From Sambucus nigra (taxonomy: Eukaryota > Streptophyta > Magnoliopsida > Dipsacales > Adoxaceae), in the NCBI GenBank assembly GCA_949130495.1, contig OX422208.1:690261702-690325701 (forward strand): 64,000 nt of DNA, in the 5' to 3' direction. The notes below the pieces were generated by a model. That model saw only the letters and a list, made by a program, of their open reading frames with translations. It was not told the origin of the DNA and did no database searches. A program made the position numbers and the translations under genes. The stretch's first letter is position 1; each line of letters starts with the position of its first letter. Below, piece by piece: positions 58,323 through 64,000 of this stretch.

Positions 58323-59834
58323 GATTATGTTAATAAAGATTAATAAGACGATTAAAAAATTACTAAATGTGAATAGTAAATTTTGAATATTGATATGTAC
58401 GGTCTAGCGATTTTATGGACGTACCTGAGTTATCTCAACCGAGTGTCGCGCGTAGAGAAAAAAATTGAAGATGAGATGAGAAAAATATTTTAAGAGACTC
58501 GAAAGGTAATTTAGAGTCCACAGATGATTCCGAAAGGGTCGAATTAGTCAAAATAGTGTACCCGGGGGTACTAGTTGAGTACCGGGACATTTTCGGGCTA
58601 AACCGGGACCATTCGAGGGCATTGTGGTCTCTTTACATTTATGGGTAAGTTGACCTACGAATTTTGATACCCTAAATCAGATTATAAGAGTTGAGGCTAG
58701 GTTTAAAAAGAAAGAAAATACACCATAGCCATTAGAGAAGAGAGAGACGTAATTTCCTAAGGAAAAAGAAAGAAGGAAGGGAAATTCTAAGGAGATTTCA
58801 CCATATATTTGTTGGGAAGAAGGATTGAAGGATCAAAATCATCAACCATCATCAACAACCACGAAATCAGACCCTACAAATCAAAAGGCAAGTGGTTATT
58901 TGCAAAATAAATTGAGTTATAATACCCATATTTAAGCTTGATGAGAACATGGTTTTTATGATATTTTTTGGAGAAAAACAATTGCGTATGATCTATGATT
59001 GGTAGGGATTTGCATGTAGGACGTTTTTGGATCTCCAAATATTATGGAATCGAACTAAAAATCTGGAATTATGATGAAAGATGTAAAGAAAGTATTTTTA
59101 GGGTTCTTGAATATTAGTAAGATTTTTAGTTAATTTGGCCAAGATTTATAAAGATTTTGTTGTTTTAAATCATTAGTAATCATCCCAGAACATGTAGAAA
59201 AGATTAGAAATTGTTGGTTGTAAATATGGTGGAGTATCATGAAAGATAGATAGATAAAAATGGAGAAACCCGAGAGAAGAAGAAGAACTGGGTCAGTCAC
59301 TGCTTGATCGATCGATCGACCCTTGAATGTCAATCGATCGAGCAGTCGATCGATCGACCCTGGCTGGACTTTAGAGAATTTTGTGAATAATTTTCCTTTT
59401 AATTACTGTCACTTAATGGGAACCTTAGTGATGATATTTTACCTATGAGGAGACTTCACAAATACCAGTAGGTGTCCTATTAGATTTCTTCATAAATGAT
59501 TGAGTGGGAATTTTAGAGAAATGGACCAATGGGAGGACGATCGATTGAGCCGTAGGTTGGGATTGTGAGATTTTAATTACGGAAAGAGTGAGATTTAATT
59601 CCGGAAAAATACCAGTAGGTTAAAGTTAACTTAACTACTGAATTAATGGAAGGGTAACTAGGGCCCTTAGAGTTGCGTGAATACTCGAGTAAATACAATA
59701 GTAAAATAAATTGTAATTAATGAGTACGGTGAATATAAGTAAAATATATTACGTACGGGCATGATTTGATAGGTCGGGTGTGTACCTACTAAATTATATA
59801 AAAGTTTGGGTTAAGATAATTTTACCTAAATTAA

Positions 59835-60047
59835 TTATGTTAGGGTCGATGTGACATTCCAAACTAACATAAAGTTATTATATGTTTGGGGTCGATGAAG
59901 AATGACGAACCAAACTTTAAACTGGTGTCGCGATGAAAGAGTCCCGAACCAGAATATGTGTATATATTTATATTTTTAAATAGTTGGGGTCGATGGAGCA
60001 TTTCGAACCAACTCTTACTTGGGGTCGATGACTCATTCCGAACCAAG
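59835..60047 (+). repeat. Five consecutive hairpins built on GGTCGATG...GAACC in the Tk-C LTR
   Basis: Stems: TTATGTTAG/CTAACATAA (59835-59843, 59864-59872), GTTTGG/CCAAAC (59884-59889, 59910-59915), CTGGT/ACCAG (59922-59926, 59948-59952), AGTTGG/CCAACT (59982-59987, 60008-60013) and CTTGG/CCAAG (60018-60022, 60043-60047). Between the arms the loops share GGTCGATG-like and CGAACC-like words, so the units are repeats of each other whose outer stems diverged in a paired manner. Confidence 0.88.
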
Positions 60048-61100
60048 AGTCCTTTATGTGTGGTAAAAGGATATGTTAATGATAACAGATATTAAATACA
60101 TGATTGTGTGATAAAATGTATTCTATGTGCATAATCTACAGATTGAGAATAGTAGATAATGAAATGAATTGTAAATATCTTAGTAATAATTTATAGCGTG
60201 ATGTAATTATTACAAGAATAAGGATAAAGAACAGTAAATAAGTTACCTACGCTTATGGGTAGTATAACTAGGTGAACTAAGTGTCCTCGTTAGACATGCA
60301 CTATAGAAGAGAGGTGAGAAAGTTCAAGGGAGTTGTGCGAAACTTTAATGTGTGTAATCAATAACTCAATTGTGACAACTTCTTGCAAAATATTTTCAAA
60401 TGTTTTGAGTACTAACTCTTGCTATGTAAAATTTTTAAAAACCTTTTAGGTGGCTAGCCACAGGGACACCCAGCATGATTTCATTCCAGGGATTCGGGAG
60501 CTGCAGCACGTGTGGATGTTGCAAGGATTGTTTATACGCTTCTTTTTTTTTGTTCTAGTACAAGATCTCAGTTTTAGTACTCTTAGTTGGGGCATGTTGT
60601 CCTATATTTACTTTTACAATTATTCGAATTCTGGATTTTGAGTTGTCTTTTATTGGCCATAGTTTTCGGCAAGACTTTACCTGCATTTAGTTACTTTTGC
60701 AACTGTTTTTTTTATTACTAGAGTTGTAATGTGGTATGGATTATTTGTTCTTCTTAAAGAAGATAAAATTTGGCACTCGCTTAATTTCACTTAGGTGGTT
60801 AGTAAATTAAAAAGTTTTCGGCAGTGATGCTAAGAATGAACCATTCAAGAAATCTGTTTTAATTGAATTAAGTCTTGATCACCCAAGGTTTAATTAGGCG
60901 GGGTGTCACAGATGGTATCAGAGCATCAGGTTCTAGTATCCATAGGATCTGTATGGCTTATTGTGTTTCAGCGTAACGCTTGGTTGTATTAGAGCACTAC
61001 TATTAGGACTATTGATTCAATATACGCTTTTGCGTTATCATACATCTGCTCTTAAATTTTGTATAAACTGTGTACTTATACAATTTGAATCTTATTTCAG

Positions 61101-62240
61101 ATGCCACCTAGGAGACAGTGAGCGGAGAGGGCTGAAGCCAGAGATGAGGTCAGGGAGGCTCATCAGGATCCACAGGTGTTGATACCACCACCCCTACCCG
61201 AGTTAATTTCCACCACTCAGGTTGCAGTGATAGTGGCTCAGGCAGTCGAGACAGCTATGAGGGCCATGTCATCCCATTTTCCTCATCCCCAAGTACCTCC
61301 TCCTGTGGCACCGGTTGTTCAGGCCCCAGAAGGACCATCTACTTAGCAGCGAGTTAGAGAGACATTTCAGAAAGGACACGCACCCTAGTTTCAGGGTAGC
61401 CCCGATGTAGTGGAGGCGTGCAACTAGAAGAAAAATATCCAGCGCCAATTGCGCATGCTAGAGTGCACCGAGGTACAGAAACAAATGCTAGCCACTTTTC
61501 GTCTGTCGGGAGTGACTTTACAGTGGTGGGAGTCAGTTACCACCATCGAGGAAAGGGACACTATGGGAATTTCTGATTTTTTGGGTGCGGTTTAACCGCA
61601 AGTATTTCCCTCCAGCAGTAGAGTCAGAGATGAGGAAGAAATTCGGCGAAGTGGTTCAGGGTGATCGCTCAGTTGCTGATTATGAGGAGGAGTTTACCCG
61701 CTTAGCTAACTTTGTGCCAAACGAGGTGAGCGATGAGGAGAGGAAGAAGTCAAAATTTATGCATGGCTTGACCTGGAGAATCAGGCAACACTTGATCGGC
61801 AATCCAACGTTAGTGACTTATATTGAGGTCGTCAATGCCGCTCTACTACACTGTCAGGACCACCGCTTTCATGCGAGGGGAAACAAGAGAGGTGAGCCTA
61901 GCCAGCCGGGCAAAGTAGGTGGAAGTAGCGACAACAGCACACCACAATAGCAAACAGTGGCCCAGTTGGGGCAGGATTCCCGACAAGGGAACCCTACCAA
62001 GAAGTTTAAGCACGGGAGGCATCGCTTTGACAAACAGGGCCAGCAGGGCCCCCAACAACAAGTTCCTCAGGGCCGACAGGGCCAAGGGAATCAAAACGGA
62101 GGACAGAAAGGTCAAGGTCGACAGGGCCAACGTGAGGGCCAAGGGCAGAGACAGTTTCAGGGTCAGTGTTTCACTTGTGGCCAGCAGGGTCACAAGAGTA
62201 GAAATTGTCCACAACCAGACAGGGCACAACAACAGGGTGC
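61101..62240 (+). pseudogene. Tk-C gag (several stops, one frameshift)
   Basis: The ATG at 61101 follows CTTATTTCAG, which looks like a splice acceptor placed directly at the start codon. The N-terminal part is in one frame with TGA/TAG stops at Arg, Gln and Trp codons up to about 61430; LQWWESVTTIEERDTMG then leads into a frame change near 61580. 61585-61950 is the gag core end (RFNRKYFPPAVESEMRKKF, QGDRSVADYEEEFTRLANFV, RIRQHLIG). A Gln/Gly-rich stretch and the zinc knuckle CFTCGQQGHKSRNC (about 62170) follow. This is the standard gag of Tekay/Del-type chromoviruses, the structural protein that packages element RNA. Confidence 0.9.
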
Positions 62241-62287
62241 CTAACAGGGGAAGCAGGCTCCGTTACCCCAGCAGTAGCACAGTCCCC

Positions 62288-62567
62288 ACAGCCAGGACAG
62301 ATGCAGTACGAACGTGTGTTTAACGTCCGTGATATCCCATTTCAGCAAGCACCTTCAGCACCGCCGGCAGTTGCGGGTATGTTTCATATTCATGGACTTG
62401 AGGGTAGTATTTTTTTTGACACGGGGGCAACGCATTCGTTTATTTCCACTAGATTTGCACGGGCAGTCGGCCTATTAGGAACAGCTGACACTCATCTTAT
62501 GTGCATGGAGTCACCAATGGGTAGTGGGTCCCTTATACACTCGATTTGTAAGGGTATGGACATCTTA
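62288..62567 (+). pseudogene. Tk-C aspartic protease, N-terminal part (cut by insertion)
   Basis: RVFNVRDIPFQQA leads to MFHIHGLEGSIFFDTGATHS with the catalytic Asp-Thr-Gly intact, then FISTRFARAVGL. It is in a different frame from the gag end because of a small shift near 62230-62290. The frame ends artificially in the inserted element. Confidence 0.88.
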
Positions 62568-62754
62568 TGTGGAAAGGTTGGAATTAAACAAACATGGGTG
62601 TATGGGTTTTTTGTAGAATTTTAATCCACAAATTCGCACACTCAAAACTTAAACTTTTCATAGAATACAAGAATGAATATTTGTCAAAATTTACACTGAA
62701 AGTTCTGGTTCCCGCACTTGTCAAAAGTTATTAAAAAACTGTCAGAAAACTGCC

Positions 62755-62920
62755 CAGGTCATTCGACCAAGCTCGTTCGAACGAGTTCATTCGAACGAAT
62801 TTTCGAATGACAATTCAGAAAACAATGCTCCAAACTCATTTGAAGTTCGTTCGAACGACTTTTCTAACGAGAATGCGGAGATCATAAGAAAAATTAATTT
62901 CTCGGTCTCGTTCGAATGAA
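62755..62920. repeat. Cluster of CGTTCGAACG words
   Basis: CTCGTTCGAACGAGTTC, ATTCGAACGAATTTTCGAA, AGTTCGTTCGAACGACTT and TCTCGTTCGAATGA occur within 170 bases; several are perfect palindromes. A more decayed cluster of the same kind is at 28850-29070. Confidence 0.9.
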
Positions 62921-63399
62921 AAAACAGAAAAAGCTATTTTTTAAAGTTAAAGCTCAAAAACTTATGGAAAAGTTCTAAAGAGATTTTTCTGAAAATAAAA
63001 GTTCATAGCAGTATTTAATGAAATACACCCAATAAAAGTTCCAAGATCCTATATATATATATATAAAATGCAATCATACCTTTGGAGACTTGGGAATCCA
63101 ATTGTTCTTGACATAGAAACATGGCACTAAACTCGGTAATGATGAATATATAAATTCTGGGCCGCTACGTCTTCAAATCTTCAAATGTCATAGGCTTGAT
63201 AGAAACAAACATCTATCCTATGACTCAAATGGTTTTATCCAAAATTAAGACAAAACAACATATAGACTAAATTGAAAATTTTCGTACAATGGGAACCACC
63301 TTAAAATGCATCTTGTGCTCACTACAATCTTGAATAGTAAACGGTCTCTCCTCATATGAGATATCTGGCTGTAAAATCAATCTCGTCTAATGAAATATG

Positions 63400-64000
63400 T
63401 CAATAAGCCATCTCACTCTGCTTTTATTTCTTCAACGACGATACATGAAATACATCATGAATCCAATTTAGATGCTCTAGCAAGGTGAGCCTAAACATCA
63501 ACGGTCCTACCTTCTCAATGATTGAAAAAGGTCCCACATATCTCGGTGCAAGGTTCCCTTTCTTTTCGAACCTCAGTACCCTTTACATAAGAGACAACCG
63601 AAGTAATACCTAGTCACCCACCTATAATTCTTCATTTATCCTATTTGCATCTACATAACTCTTCTATTTATCCTGAGTTATTCATAAGAGACACCAAATC
63701 AACTCAATTTTTGCGAAAGTATCTTAGATCATCTCAGGTCCAAGGAGTTTGTTGTCCCCCACCTCTAATCAGTAAGCGGGAAAACAATAAGGTATGTTAT
63801 ATAAAACATCATAAGGCGCCATCCCAATAGTAAACTGGTAGGAATTCTTATACACAAATTCCACCAATGGAAAGTGTTGCTCCAACCTCCTTTAAAATGA
63901 AGTATACACATTCTAAGCATGTCTACACGCGCTCGGTCATCCCATCAGTTTGTAGATGATAAGTCGTACTCAATCACAATTCAGTTCGCAAATTTTCCTA
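63400..64000 (-). pseudogene. Gypsy integrase C-terminal part and downstream domain (many stops)
   Basis: The minus strand reads, from right to left, a degenerate YHPQTDGQTERV-like region with stops (about 63960-63900), LEQHFPLVEFVYKNSYQFTI, GMAPYDVLYNIPYC, and later LAPRYVGPFSIIEKVGPLMF, RLTLLEHLNWIHDVFHVSSL and a stop near 63420. This is the end of the integrase core and the C-terminal domain found in Tekay-type elements. I could not see a clear chromodomain after it. At least seven in-frame stops show that it is dead. Confidence 0.82.

Larger units (their letters stand above)
58059..60910 (+). repeat. Tk-C 5' LTR
   Basis: Landmarks in order: five tandem 50-bp units (58084-58322), ATTATAAGAG (58681), a purine-rich leader, a GC-type donor at 58888, GATCGATCGACC cluster (59304-59360), five hairpins (59835-60047), ATGCACTATAGAAGAGAGG, an acceptor-like CTTTTAG at 60449, GGTGGCTAGCCAC, and the end. 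Confidence 0.9.
58059..62567 (+). mobile_element. Tk-C: Tekay-like chromovirus with gag and part of protease
   Basis: The 5' LTR is 58059-60910 (2.85 kb; TGTAATACCCCG to GGTGTCACA), the primer site TGGTATCAGAGCATCAGG starts at 60913, and gag starts at 61101. The protease region runs to 62567, where a minus-strand element begins. RT onward and the 3' LTR would be beyond the window. It inserted into the Tk-A 3' LTR. Confidence 0.9.
62568..64000 (-). mobile_element. Minus-strand Gypsy element, 3' part (decayed)
   Basis: The left edge is at or near TGTGGAAAGGTTGG (62568). 62568-63390 looks like its 3' LTR in minus orientation (it shares blocks with 28850-29450), and 63400-64000 is the end of a chromovirus-type integrase on the minus strand. 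The rest lies beyond the window. It interrupts the Tk-C protease. Confidence 0.75.

Noticed and set aside
63400..63540. A chromodomain after the right-edge integrase
   Set aside because: The segment ends with the usual VFHVSSLKK-like stretch and a stop; I cannot see chromodomain residues, so I did not claim one.

Overview
The window is a eudicot-type plant nuclear repeat block. Evidence: AT-rich DNA, long dinucleotide microsatellites, plant-specific retrotransposon lineages (Tat, Tekay-like chromoviruses, a Sirevirus-like Copia), a CACTA element with CACTACACCAAA ends, plant-style introns, and initiator-Met tRNA primer sites (TGGTATCAGAGC). I see no host protein-coding gene, rRNA, tRNA gene, CRISPR array or prokaryotic signal. 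Almost everything recognisable is a transposable element, mostly decayed and nested. All names (Tat-1, Tk-A and so on) are local labels of mine.

Left part (1-24 kb): the end of a Tekay-like LTR (Tk-A, 1-758) abuts Tat-1, a minus-strand Tat-lineage Gypsy element running to 24031. Tat-1 is interrupted by a CACTA transposon (2624-6319, target duplication AAT), which carries a well-preserved four-exon gene, and by a complete second Tat element, Tat-2 (10455-21056, 417-bp LTRs, target duplication CTATC). Both Tat elements have gag-PR-RT-RH-IN on the minus strand and a large extra ORF on the plus strand, convergent with pol.

Middle (24-30.7 kb): AT-rich DNA without genes, holding an hAT-type MITE fragment, a Tekay-like LTR end (to 28553), an LTR-like fragment related to the element at the right edge of the window, and a probable Helitron 3' end at 30094.

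Right part (30.7-64 kb): a chain of nested elements. Tekay-like Tk-B (from 30721) has its 5' LTR split by a gag-only Sirevirus-like Copia (32242-37815) and by Tat-3 (38880-46027), a coding-free Tat derivative full of tandem repeats. Its 3' LTR is broken at 51005 by Tk-A, a non-coding element with 3.5-3.9-kb LTRs around a 1.4-kb interior. The second LTR of Tk-A is broken at 58059 by Tk-C, which retains gag and the start of protease. Tk-C is broken at 62568 by a minus-strand Gypsy element with a degenerate integrase.

The most unusual signals lie in the non-coding parts of the Tekay-like LTRs: (1) five consecutive hairpins in Tk-C whose stems change sequence but keep pairing (59835-60047); (2) a module of about 110 nt found seven times, in LTRs and interiors, with a partly covarying stem; (3) a TATA box followed by a GC-type splice donor (AG|GCAAGT) in all three families, suggesting a long intron inside the LTR; (4) family-specific clusters of short palindromic words. 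Most premature stops in the Tk-C gag fit C-to-T change at CAG codons, as expected from long methylation.
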